Part shown: piece by piece, positions 1 to 7,402 of the stretch | Layout of the letters: every line of letters starts with the position of its first letter | Position numbering within the stretch: position 1 is the stretch's first letter | Assembly (NCBI GenBank): GCA_016933915.1 | Contig: JAFFZZ010000113.1 | Span: 62,001 to 126,000, forward strand | Direction: 5' to 3' | DNA from: Candidatus Babeliaceae bacterium | GTDB lineage: Bacteria > Babelota > Babeliae > Babelales > Babelaceae | Length of the DNA: 64,000 bases | Notes under the pieces: model-generated | Databases searched by the model: none | Told to the model about the DNA's origin: nothing | The model's input: the letters and a program-made list of their open reading frames with translations, nothing else | Position numbers and translations under genes: made by a program

Positions 1-747
1 AGCAATCATCTCTTCGCGAGTTTTTCCCAAGCTCCCTCCAATAGCAAACCCATCAAACGGAAGCTTTTGCAGATATGCACAACTTCTTTCACGAAGCGAC
101 ATATCGACACTTCCTGGAATAACTGCATACATAGCCTGCTCACGCGGATCATTTTTATGTTCGATTAACGACCGCTCCTCCCAACGATGCGTCCGTTCAA
201 GCGAACGTCTCAGAGCCCGAGGGTCGAGATGATACGGAACCAACTCATCAAGTGGAATAATAATATCAGCCCCAAGTGACTTTTGTACCTGAACCGAAGA
301 CTCAGGGGTTAAGAGAACGGGACTTCCATCACGATATGAACGGAAAAGAACACCATCCTCAGTAATACGTAATACGGAGCCCTCGCTCTTCTTCTTGCCA
401 CGACTCTTCAATTCATCAGCTACACCACCATAGGCGAGACTAAAAACCTGAAATCCACCAGAATCGGTAATAATAGGCCCTGGCCTATTCATAAATCGAT
501 GCAGACCTCCCGCCGCAGCCACAACTTCAGGCCCAGGATGCAGAAGAAGATGATAGGTGTTGCAAAACATCAACTGAACATCTAACTGGTTGATTAATGA
601 CGATTCAACCGTCTTAATGGTAGCATTCGTTGCAACGGGCACAAACCCAGGTGTTTCAATAACTCCGTGTGGCGTATGGATTCTCCCGACCCGAGCACGT
701 GATCGACGGGATTGATGAATAAGTTCAAAAAAAATTTTGTTTTTCAT
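1..747 (-). CDS. tgt: Queuine tRNA-ribosyltransferase, 3' part missing (window edge)
   Basis: Tgt swaps the wobble guanine (G34) of Asp, Asn, His and Tyr tRNAs for queuine or a precursor, in the cytoplasm. The first 249 codons are in the window and the reading frame is open to base 1; the C-terminal part with the zinc site lies outside. Seen: TPGFVPVAT near residue 32, DSGGFQVFSL with the active-site Asp at residue 95, GADIIIPLDE near 155, and FAIGGSLG near 236, all typical and in family order. The ATG at 747 begins 4 nt after the stop of the upstream secreted gene, so tgt is the distal gene of the minus-strand operon that begins at the BamD-like lipoprotein. The fold call is firm; bacterial Tgt normally uses preQ1, but the substrate cannot be read here. 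Confidence 0.95.
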   Translation of the reverse strand, partial: MKNKIFFELIHQSRRSRARVGRIHTPHGVIETPGFVPVATNATIKTVESSLINQLDVQLMFCNTYHLLLHPGPEVVAAAGGLHRFMNRPGPIITDSGGFQVFSLAYGGVADELKSRGKKKSEGSVLRITEDGVLFRSYRDGSPVLLTPESSVQVQKSLGADIIIPLDELVPYHLDPRALRRSLERTHRWEERSLIEHKNDPREQAMYAVIPGSVDMSLRERSCAYLQKLPFDGFAIGGSLGKTREEMIA

Positions 748-751
748 TTCT

Positions 752-1873
752 TTAATATAGATACTTATTTTTATTATTAGGAGATGTCGAAAGTGAACGT
801 TCAAGAGGTTCTTTTAAAACCCAAGGAATCGGCGAACGCACCACCCGCCTCTCCTGATCTTTTATCTCTTCATCCGTCATAAATATTCCACCATCCATTC
901 TTTCATCATCTAGATTCAGTGTAGGCGTCCCAAGATCGATAGCCTCACTACCGTTTAATTCTTTCAAAAAATCTTTCAAACCCTTGCGACGATCTTTAAC
1001 CCCTTCGTCAGCCTGCACTATTTTCTGCAAATCAACATCAGAAACCTGTCCTATTTCAAATTCTTCCGACCGCAACTCTACCGTTTTTGCATACATATCA
1101 ACAAAATTAAACTCCCGACGTTTGTTTTCTGAATTAGGGGTTTTTCTTAGATCGCAAAGAATGTTCCTCTGCTCCTCAGACAAACCATCCTTTTTTAAAA
1201 CTTGCATTTTTTTCTTAAAAAGGTCAATATACTCAACAATCTTTTTAAAAGCATCCTCATCTAAACATAAAGCCAGCTCAGCCGCCCTCCTTTGATATTC
1301 TTGAAGGGTCTTTTTCTTCAGACAAAGAAAGGGTAATACCGCAAGAACTTTCTTTTCTTTTTCGACAAACTCCGCTGATTTCAATTTCACAACAAAATCT
1401 TTTACCACATTCAGAGGTTTTTTTAAAAAACATGGCGTTTTATAACACCAACTTTCAAAAAGATCTTTTTTGCTATCATCATAATTTTTAAAAATTCCAA
1501 AGAGTTTGGTCACCGCTTCTGCAACCACAGAATCCAGAAATGGACGCTCATTCCCTTTATAATATTTTTTCAAAACACTTACTTCATCGGATGTGAAAAA
1601 CTTTTTTTCCTCAAAGAAAGCGAGAACTTCGTGCATATTTCTTGTACTTCTCGAAGCAGTTTTTTGTACGACCACCTCTTTTTCAGTTTTTTTTACACCA
1701 ACATCCAAAGGACCAAATTTTCGCCCCAATTCTTCACCAAATTTCTCCCCTTTTGATTTTTTCTTTCCAAACTTCCCCTTCGGGAAAAAAATAAAAAGAT
1801 GCTCCTCCTCCATTCCATATAAAGTAGGAACTACGCTCAAAGCAAAGAAAAAAAAGATATATCTTCTAATCAT
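752..1873 (-). CDS. Secreted lysine-rich protein of unknown function
   Basis: No family recognised. The 373-residue product begins with a clear signal peptide (basic MIRR, a Phe-rich hydrophobic core, likely cleavage after LYG before MEEEH), then a Lys/Gly-rich stretch (about 30-50), and then mostly helical, charged sequence with many Lys and Glu (about 80-330). Only four Cys are present, without a metal pattern. A good ribosome site (AGGAG, 7 nt spacing) precedes the ATG. The gene lies between cdsA (56 nt upstream) and tgt (4 nt downstream) on the same strand, so it is probably co-transcribed with both. Its signal-peptide style (cleavage just before Met-acidic residues) recurs in the WD40 protein at 26413. 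Inference: a periplasmic or exported protein of this lineage, possibly host-directed. Confidence 0.8.
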   Translation of the reverse strand: MIRRYIFFFFALSVVPTLYGMEEEHLFIFFPKGKFGKKKSKGEKFGEELGRKFGPLDVGVKKTEKEVVVQKTASRSTRNMHEVLAFFEEKKFFTSDEVSVLKKYYKGNERPFLDSVVAEAVTKLFGIFKNYDDSKKDLFESWCYKTPCFLKKPLNVVKDFVVKLKSAEFVEKEKKVLAVLPFLCLKKKTLQEYQRRAAELALCLDEDAFKKIVEYIDLFKKKMQVLKKDGLSEEQRNILCDLRKTPNSENKRREFNFVDMYAKTVELRSEEFEIGQVSDVDLQKIVQADEGVKDRRKGLKDFLKELNGSEAIDLGTPTLNLDDERMDGGIFMTDEEIKDQERRVVRSPIPWVLKEPLERSLSTSPNNKNKYLY

Positions 1874-1929
1874 ACAAGCTCCTATTTTTTAAATTTTCAG
1901 TGTTACTGTTATCCCGTACGCAGCAGCTA

Positions 1930-2559
1930 CTAAACGTAAGATCTAAGACAGTACAAAAAGAGAGTAACAAAGAGTATGCTATCAAATCGATCAAGAAGAC
2001 CTCCATGACCAGGCAGAATACTGCTACAATCCTTAACCCCTGCTCGTCGTTTCAACCACGAAACAAACAGGTCGCCCAATAAGGCTGCCACGTCTATCCC
2101 TAATACTATACCAAACCATGCACACCACGCATGCTTCACTCGCAATGACGGAATTAATAATAACGTCGCGATAAGCGAAAGGATCGCCCCCCCCAATGCC
2201 CCTTCCCATGTCTTGCCGGGACTAATGCGAGGAGCAAGCTTACACTTCCCCATCCATGTCCCCGCAAAATAAGAACCCGCATCAAATGCTGCCGCTATGA
2301 TGAAAATAGTCGGCAATAAATTACGATATTTATAGGAATGATTCAAAACAATCAAAAGAATAAACGGCAAAATTGGATACCAGGGCGTTAGCGCGGAGAT
2401 CCCAATTCGTGGCCATTCAACAAAAAGTATAACTCCCAAAATAGTAAGAAGTAGAAGTGTCAAAAAAAAAGGTGGTAACCAAAGGTAAGAAGCAACAAAA
2501 AGGGCAGTTAGTACGAGACCAGTAAAAATTCTCTTTTCAAAAGCCGAGGCAACAATCAT
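1930..2559 (-). CDS. cdsA: Phosphatidate cytidylyltransferase
   Basis: CdsA makes CDP-diacylglycerol from phosphatidate and CTP in the inner membrane, the entry to phospholipid head-group synthesis. Seen: a very hydrophobic N-terminal half with several membrane segments, ISPGKTWEGALGG near residue 115, and the family signature SWLKRR...KD...LPGHGGLLDRFDS near 165-195, with the conserved Lys, Asp and His-Gly-Gly. At 209 residues it is shorter than the usual 260-285; the missing part is N-terminal membrane sequence, while the catalytic end is intact. The ATG overlaps the yraN stop by 4 nt (ATGA), so translation is coupled. Together with gpsA and pgpA elsewhere in this window it gives a phosphatidylglycerol route. 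Confidence 0.93.
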   Translation of the reverse strand: MIVASAFEKRIFTGLVLTALFVASYLWLPPFFLTLLLLTILGVILFVEWPRIGISALTPWYPILPFILLIVLNHSYKYRNLLPTIFIIAAAFDAGSYFAGTWMGKCKLAPRISPGKTWEGALGGAILSLIATLLLIPSLRVKHAWCAWFGIVLGIDVAALLGDLFVSWLKRRAGVKDCSSILPGHGGLLDRFDSILFVTLFLYCLRSYV

Positions 2560-2942
2560 AGCAATTCCATTGAAGGGGCAAATGCATTCTCAATATAGTT
2601 TAGTGTATACATCTCTCCTTCCCTTTCAAGAATAGCAACATCAAATCGATAGACGAGAGGACACTCGTGCTGATTTTCCGCGTTATAACGATACGCCGCG
2701 GCGATAATTTTCTTTTGCTTCGCTCCATTCACCACTTCTGAAGTAGCAAAATAGGCATGCAAACGTGTCTTTACTTCAACAAAAAGACGATGCGTTCTAT
2801 TCTGCGCGACAATGTCAATTTCACCACCGCGGCAGAAAAAATTACGCCTACTTATTACAAAACCACGAGTCACCAGATAATCGGCAACCATCTCTTCGCC
2901 CATCCGCCCTGTTGCTTTTCGATGATCAATACGCACCGCCAT
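2556..2942 (-). CDS. yraN: YraN / UPF0102 family nuclease-like protein
   Basis: 128 residues, the usual size of the UPF0102 family, which has a Holliday-junction-resolvase / restriction-endonuclease-like fold and unknown cellular role. Seen: GRMGEEMVADYL near residue 12 (helix with the conserved Gly-Glu), then RRNFFCRGGEIDIVAQ (the E-x-D part of the PD-(D/E)XK site) and LFVEVKTRL (E-x-K), followed by VNGAKQKKI and the C-terminal FDVAIL strand. All catalytic-type residues are present. It starts 3 nt after the lipoprotein stop and overlaps cdsA by 4 nt, so it is the middle gene of a translationally coupled operon. Function beyond nuclease fold is not established. Confidence 0.92.
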   Translation of the reverse strand: MAVRIDHRKATGRMGEEMVADYLVTRGFVISRRNFFCRGGEIDIVAQNRTHRLFVEVKTRLHAYFATSEVVNGAKQKKIIAAAYRYNAENQHECPLVYRFDVAILEREGEMYTLNYIENAFAPSMELL

Positions 2943-2945
2943 TCA

Positions 2946-3815
2946 TCACCACGGAACATGAGAAAGTGCAAGCTTTGGCTCTTTAGCAATAATAGCCGCA
3001 ACGAATGAAGCAAGCTGATCGTGTGCCTTCGTAATTACTGCGATCTGGTTAGTAAAACTTTTATCACTATGAGCAAACAGTGAAGGTGCAACAACACTAG
3101 CTATCGCTGCTTTTTCCTGTTCGCCAAGAACATTTTTCAGGCGAGGTAACAATTTATCGTTCAGGTATTTGATACAGGATCGAGCAGCTAAGAGCGCCTC
3201 TTTTTTTTCTGTGTAGGAGTAGCGACCGAGAAAGAATGCAGCACGCCCTAGTTCCGCAGAGATAAGCGACAATAGCGCATGTTCCCGCGCCAAACGAACA
3301 TCTGACGAATAACGGTTTCCGTCACCAAATCGCGCTAAAAAAGCATCGGCTCGCTCAAGCGTCTTTTTTGCCATAGTTTGATCACGCTCAACAGCAGGCA
3401 TAGATCGTTCGGAAGCTTGCACGAGGCGGAAGAAAAAGTAATCAATATCTTTATCGCCCGGGTACATCAATGTGTACTGTTCGTATAAGACGACCGCCTC
3501 CTCAAATGCCCCCGCATCATATGCAAGATCAGCAAGTTCGTGGAGCAATGGTCGAATAACCTGTTGATCGGTTGAAAGTTGGATCATTCGCTCCAGCACC
3601 TTGCGCAGTGAAGACGTATTATTTTGTGCCTTATAGTAATAGTAGGCGTCTTGCGCTCCCTTGAAGTCTAGTTTTTCAATCTTTCTATCGGGAGCTTTGC
3701 CAACATTCTCCACAGCACCAGCAGGAGATGGGAGACGCGGCGAGCGGGGACGACACCCCGACAACAAGCAAACTACAACGACAACCGAGACACAAGATAC
3801 TATCTGTCGACTCAT
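2946..3815 (-). CDS. BamD/ComL-like TPR lipoprotein
   Basis: An outer-membrane lipoprotein that resembles BamD, the TPR subunit of the beta-barrel assembly machine. Seen: a lipoprotein signal peptide with lipobox LLSGC near residues 17-21, then helical TPR-like repeats (AYDAGAFEEAVVLYEQYTL followed by YPGD near 110) and a second half with AREHALLSLISAELGRAAFFLGRYSY, close in layout to the BamD repeats. The start at 3815 is chosen because it has a GAGAGG ribosome site and puts the signal peptide at the N-terminus; the upstream in-frame ATG would add 19 charged residues. Lsp (11418) and the Lol-type permease (44057) in this window would process and sort it. It could also be another TPR lipoprotein; BamD identity is moderate. 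Confidence 0.7.
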   Translation of the reverse strand: MSRQIVSCVSVVVVVCLLSGCRPRSPRLPSPAGAVENVGKAPDRKIEKLDFKGAQDAYYYYKAQNNTSSLRKVLERMIQLSTDQQVIRPLLHELADLAYDAGAFEEAVVLYEQYTLMYPGDKDIDYFFFRLVQASERSMPAVERDQTMAKKTLERADAFLARFGDGNRYSSDVRLAREHALLSLISAELGRAAFFLGRYSYTEKKEALLAARSCIKYLNDKLLPRLKNVLGEQEKAAIASVVAPSLFAHSDKSFTNQIAVITKAHDQLASFVAAIIAKEPKLALSHVPW

Positions 3816-3932
3816 AATTTCCCTCTCAAACAAGCTTTTATTTACCGTACCACGCCCCCCCCTTTCGAGCAAGACAACTCTATGCTACTCTACTAGAGAA
3901 TAAAAAAACGGGGTCTGTGAGAGGAAAAGGCC

Positions 3933-5630
3933 ATGATAGAAAAAACGGTTGCCGACATACTTGTTGAGCGTAAACTCATGACACAAGCACAAAAAGAAAA
4001 ATACGAGCAAGCAAGTCATGAGGCAGGGGTCTCTTTCGAAGAGTACATCTTGTCGAACAACATCGTCTCCGAACGCGATGTAGCCCAAGCATATGCCACC
4101 ATTTTTGGACTTCCATTTCACGAGCGAATTTCTGAAAAAATGGCCGACCCGGAACTTTTGCGACGCATCCCTCTCACCTTTCTGCGTGCTCATTCCGTTA
4201 TCCCGCTCATTATAAATGGAAAAATTGTTATCGCATCAATGAATCCATTTGATTTCCAGCCCATAGATGAATTACGCCAACAACTTGACGATCAAGCACC
4301 CCTTGTTATCTCTCCGCGCAGTGCCATTATTGACGCCATCAACAGGTATTATCCTCTTGAAGGCACCAAAGAGATGATTGCTGAACTCGAAGAAGAACAA
4401 GCACTTGAAGGGGCGGTCGATTTTGGAACTATCAAAGAAGAAGATATTCTGGGTATGGCAAGCGAAGCGCCAATTATCAAGCTCGTCAACCATATCCTGT
4501 ATCAGGCGGTAAAAAGGGGGGCATCAGATATTCATATTGAACCTTTCGAAAAGGATATTCGCGTCAGGTATCGTATTGACGGGGTCTTATATCAGGTACT
4601 TACGCCACCAAAACGTATTCAACCAGCCCTTGCCTCTCGCATCAAAATTATGGCCAATCTCAACATTGCAGAAAAAAGGCAACCGCAAGACGGGCGAATC
4701 CAGATTAAAATTGCAGATCGCGCTATTGATATTCGTGTCTCCATCCTACCTGTTGTTTTTGGAGAACGTATCGTTATGCGTCTTCTCGATAAAACACGCA
4801 CCTTTGGCAAATTGCGTGATCTCGGTTTCAGCGAACGAGATTTTCGCATTGTAACCGACAGCATTGCGCAGCCAAACGGCATTATTCTTCTTACCGGACC
4901 TACCGGCTCCGGTAAAACATCGACCCTCTATTCCATATTGAGCGAACTCAATAAGCCTGAGGTAAATATCATTACCGTCGAAGATCCAGTAGAATATCAA
5001 ATGAAAGGTATCGCGCAAGTACAGGTAAAAGAACAGATAGGACTCACCTTTGCCGCAGCACTTCGCTCGATACTCCGTCAAGACCCTGACATTGTAATGA
5101 TCGGTGAGACTCGTGATCAGGAGACGGCCCAGATAGCTATCCAATCAGCATTAACCGGACATCTCGTGCTCAGCACCCTTCACACCAACAGTGCCCCGGC
5201 AACAATCACCCGCTTAATTGATATGGGTACAGAACCGTTCCTTATCGCATCAACAGTCTCTGTAGTCGTCGCGCAACGACTGGTACGGCGCCTTTGTGAC
5301 ACATGCAAAAAGGTCTATACCCCCTCACCGGATCTTATTCGCCAACTTGGGGTTAGTCCTGACTTGCTCAAAGGTGGAACCTTCTACCAAGCAATGGGCT
5401 GCGAAGCTTGTCTTAATCTCGGCTATCGCGGACGAATCGCTATTTTTGAAGTTATGCAGATGACACCGGGTATCGCCAGGCTTACCCTGGAACGTGCAGA
5501 CACAAACAGAATCCGCGACCAAGCAATTAAAGATGGAATGACCCTGCTTGTTGAAGATGGTATCCGCAAAGCACGTGAAGGATTGACAACTATCGAAGAA
5601 GTTCTCTCAGTTGCTACCGGTAGTATGTAA
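3933..5630 (+). CDS. Type II secretion / type IV pilus assembly ATPase (GspE/PilB family)
   Basis: Cytoplasmic hexameric ATPase that drives pseudopilus or pilus assembly. 565 residues, full length. Domains in order: N-terminal GspE/MshE domain (about 1-145), N2 domain, and the ATPase core with ASDIHIEP near 190, Walker A GPTGSGKT at 322-329, Asp box VEDPVEYQ, Walker B RQDPDIVMIGE and the His box HLVLSTLHTN. A C-terminal zinc motif is present as two CxxC pairs (CDTC near 456, CEAC near 490). GAGAGG ribosome site 7 nt before the ATG. It is divergent from the BamD-like operon. No other secretion or pilus genes are in the window, so GspE versus PilB cannot be decided from context. Confidence 0.95.
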   Translation: MIEKTVADILVERKLMTQAQKEKYEQASHEAGVSFEEYILSNNIVSERDVAQAYATIFGLPFHERISEKMADPELLRRIPLTFLRAHSVIPLIINGKIVIASMNPFDFQPIDELRQQLDDQAPLVISPRSAIIDAINRYYPLEGTKEMIAELEEEQALEGAVDFGTIKEEDILGMASEAPIIKLVNHILYQAVKRGASDIHIEPFEKDIRVRYRIDGVLYQVLTPPKRIQPALASRIKIMANLNIAEKRQPQDGRIQIKIADRAIDIRVSILPVVFGERIVMRLLDKTRTFGKLRDLGFSERDFRIVTDSIAQPNGIILLTGPTGSGKTSTLYSILSELNKPEVNIITVEDPVEYQMKGIAQVQVKEQIGLTFAAALRSILRQDPDIVMIGETRDQETAQIAIQSALTGHLVLSTLHTNSAPATITRLIDMGTEPFLIASTVSVVVAQRLVRRLCDTCKKVYTPSPDLIRQLGVSPDLLKGGTFYQAMGCEACLNLGYRGRIAIFEVMQMTPGIARLTLERADTNRIRDQAIKDGMTLLVEDGIRKAREGLTTIEEVLSVATGSM

Positions 5631-5633
5631 CCA

Positions 5634-5674
5634 GGCTTCGCCCCTTTAGAATGCCACGGGTCAAGGGGAAAGCC
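5634..5674. terminator. Hairpin between convergent gspE and murB
   Basis: An inverted repeat with arms 5634-5646 and 5663-5674 (one 2-nt internal mismatch, 16-nt loop) sits just after the gspE stop and before the murB stop. Neither side has a clear T-run, so it may be a processing or attenuation structure rather than a classical intrinsic terminator. Confidence 0.35.
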
Positions 5675-5730
5675 ACTTGCGGGGTGTAAGGCAGCATCAT
5701 ACGCTATTCCATTACTCACCCTCTATATTT

Positions 5731-6681
5731 TTACAACAATGGATTTTTTTCAAAACCAAGAAATTGGCATTCAGGCTGCGGAACAATACCAAAAGCATCT
5801 CTCACGAGCTCCTGCATTGCACGGGCAAGATTAACAATATCACGCGACGTAGCATTGCCACGATTTACAATCATATTTGCATGCTGATAAGAAACAACAG
5901 CACCACCAAACGAAAGCTCACCTTTAATCCCCAGTTTATCGAGGTAGTAGGCAACAAAAATCATTTTTCTACCATTGCTTTCAACGGTCACTTCATCCTC
6001 ATGAAAATTCCGAAAGAAGCTACCACAGGTCCCTTGAGCAGGATATCTTTGTCGACGATGTCGAATTATTTCGAATGAACGCCCCTGTGCGTAAGCAGTT
6101 TCCAACGCAGTAGCTTTTTTCACCTTAAATGTCGCCGAAATAAGAAGGTACCTCTTATAATGCAAAGTCGAAAAATCGTATCCAAAGTCAAACCACGAAG
6201 CATCGACATCACATATTTCCCCTGTTGCCACCTCAATCACCTGCGCTGAGACTAAAAAATCGCTCAACATATGACTGTAGTAATGAACATTTATGTAAAC
6301 TGAACCCCCAACGGTTCCTGGAATTCCACTCAGCTCCTCAAGCCCAATGAGCTGCCGCTCAAGACAAAAGGCTATAAGATCATCAATTGTTACACCGGCA
6401 CCAGCTTTTACCAATTCACATTGCTCATCTTCCGACGGAATAATGGAAATATCCTTGATCTGAGACCTGATAACAATCCCGTCAAACCCTGTATCATTAA
6501 TTAAAAGATTGGCCCCCAACCCAAGAACAAAAACCGAAAGGTCGCTATTGCGTACAAAGGACAGCACCTGTTGGAATTCTGCCACGGAAGTTGGCTCCGC
6601 AAAAAAACGCGCGGCTCCTCCCGTTCTAAACCAATTTTTATCGGCAAGAGACACGTTTTCCGTAATCAGAGAAGAAAACAT
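5731..6681 (-). CDS. murB: UDP-N-acetylenolpyruvoylglucosamine reductase
   Basis: MurB reduces enolpyruvyl-UDP-GlcNAc to UDP-MurNAc with FAD and NADPH, the second committed step of peptidoglycan precursor synthesis. Seen in the 316 residues: N-terminal KNWFRTGG near 15 (FAD domain), LGLGANLLIND near 53, the flavin-contacting SGIPGTVGGSVYIN near 119, GTCGSFFRNF near 215 with the catalytic Ser of the GSFF motif, QHANMIVN near 267, and the C-terminal PQPECQFLGF with the acid-base Glu. Length and motif spacing are as expected. It stands alone on the minus strand, with peptidoglycan genes uppS, PBP and murG 12-20 kb away instead of in one dcw cluster, which fits a shuffled reduced genome. Confidence 0.95.
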   Translation of the reverse strand: MFSSLITENVSLADKNWFRTGGAARFFAEPTSVAEFQQVLSFVRNSDLSVFVLGLGANLLINDTGFDGIVIRSQIKDISIIPSEDEQCELVKAGAGVTIDDLIAFCLERQLIGLEELSGIPGTVGGSVYINVHYYSHMLSDFLVSAQVIEVATGEICDVDASWFDFGYDFSTLHYKRYLLISATFKVKKATALETAYAQGRSFEIIRHRRQRYPAQGTCGSFFRNFHEDEVTVESNGRKMIFVAYYLDKLGIKGELSFGGAVVSYQHANMIVNRGNATSRDIVNLARAMQELVRDAFGIVPQPECQFLGFEKNPLL

Positions 6682-6767
6682 AGTTGAGGCCTATCTTGAA
6701 TTAAAAAATAGTTATGTGATATGCGTAAATACGGTAGCATAAGCTATTTTTTTGTGAAGGAAAGTAA

Positions 6768-7055
6768 TTGAAGTGGGCCATCCTCACCGTACAAAAAACT
6801 GTTATCTGTATGTTATTCCTCATCATCTGTTGCAAACAAACACCCTTAACGGCGAGTCTAACCGACACCACAATAGAAACCCTCGCCGCCAGTTTGAAGG
6901 AAATAGCGCAACAAAAAGCAAAGGGTCCCTCTGAAAAAACAGAAGCTGAAAAGAAGAAGGAGAGGGAGTTTGAAAAGAAAAAGAAAGAACGCGCCAGACG
7001 AAAAAGAAAAGAGAAAAAATTTGAAGAGATTACGGAAGAACTGATAGAAAATTAA
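6768..7055 (+). CDS. Small secreted highly charged protein, unknown
   Basis: 95 residues from a TTG start preceded by GAAGGAAAG. The N-terminus is a signal peptide or single membrane segment (VICMLFLIICC), and residues 50-90 are almost only Lys, Arg and Glu. A short motif, LAASLKEIA near 39, resembles LASALKKIA just after the signal peptide of the unknown protein at 7403-9013, about 350 bp away on the other strand. I read that as possible shared ancestry of the N-terminal part or a shared binding helix. A strong hairpin (7063-7104) follows the stop. No family recognised. Low sequence complexity makes the charged region weak evidence by itself, but start site, signal peptide and terminator together support a real gene. 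Confidence 0.6.
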   Translation: MKWAILTVQKTVICMLFLIICCKQTPLTASLTDTTIETLAASLKEIAQQKAKGPSEKTEAEKKKEREFEKKKKERARRKRKEKKFEEITEELIEN

Positions 7056-7062
7056 AATCCTG

Positions 7063-7104
7063 AATCTGCTGGCAACATTGTTTTCAACGGGTTACCAGCA
7101 GATT
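7063..7104. terminator. 14-bp stem hairpin after the small secreted gene
   Basis: Arms 7063-7076 and 7091-7104 pair over 14 bp with one G-T-type mismatch and a 14-nt loop, starting 8 nt after the stop codon at 7055. No long T-run follows, so termination is likely but not certain. Confidence 0.5.
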
Positions 7105-7206
7105 ATTACTAAGGCTCTGTCCGAAAATTACTTTAAAGAGAAAAGATGTCAGTGAATGGTTTCGTTAAAGCGTCCCGTTTGTCGGGTAGCAGCGCAAATT
7201 GTCATC

Positions 7207-7243
7207 CCGTTCGTCCTGAGCGGAGTAAAACGGAGTCGAATGG
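7207..7243 (+). repeat. Dispersed intergenic repeat, copy 1
   Basis: Begins CCGTTCGTCCTGAGCGGAG and ends GTCGAATGG. The same start and end are found inverted at 7282-7324 and again at 41290-41341, with variable middle. Similar CCGTTC..CCTGAGC..GTCGAA elements occur in many unrelated bacterial genomes as far as I recall; that is background memory, not checked here. Confidence 0.65.
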
Positions 7244-7281
7244 ATACGAGCGAAAGTGAAGGGAATATATGCGTTCGCAAC

Positions 7282-7324
7282 CCGTTCGATTACGTCCCTG
7301 TGGGACTACACTCAGGGCGAACGG
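7282..7324 (-). repeat. Dispersed intergenic repeat, copy 2 (inverted to copy 1)
   Basis: Read on the minus strand it begins CCGTTCGCCCTGAGTG and ends ATCGAACGG followed by GTTGCGAAC, matching copies 1 and 3 at both ends. With copy 1 it would fold into a long imperfect stem inside the MITE-like element. Confidence 0.65.
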
Positions 7325-7402
7325 TTAGTGGGATATGCGTTCAATTAGCTGCAGCAATTAACCTTTTTAAGATCAGAATAATTTCCTGGTAGAGCCTTAA
7401 TT

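Larger units (their letters stand above)
7110..7399. mobile_element. MITE-like element with TA-flanked terminal inverted repeats
   Basis: A 290-bp non-coding segment with perfect 9-bp terminal inverted repeats (TAAGGCTCT at 7110-7118, its complement at 7391-7399), extending imperfectly to about 24 bp. Both ends carry TA, as expected if a Tc1/mariner/IS630-type transposase duplicated a TA target. Inside it are two facing copies of a dispersed palindromic repeat (7207-7243 and 7282-7324). No ORF of transposase type is present, so it would need a transposase from elsewhere. Its right end lies 4 nt from the stop codon of the 7403-9013 gene. Confidence 0.6.

Noticed and set aside
984-1295. Plus-strand ORFs inside the 752-1873 gene
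   Set aside because: Ser/Phe-rich mirror translations of a Lys/Glu-rich gene on the other strand.
4746-5144. Minus-strand ORFs inside gspE
   Set aside because: gspE is full length with all motifs, so these are shadow frames.
7110-7399. Complete insertion sequence
   Set aside because: Inverted repeats are present but no transposase ORF, so it is listed as MITE-like only.
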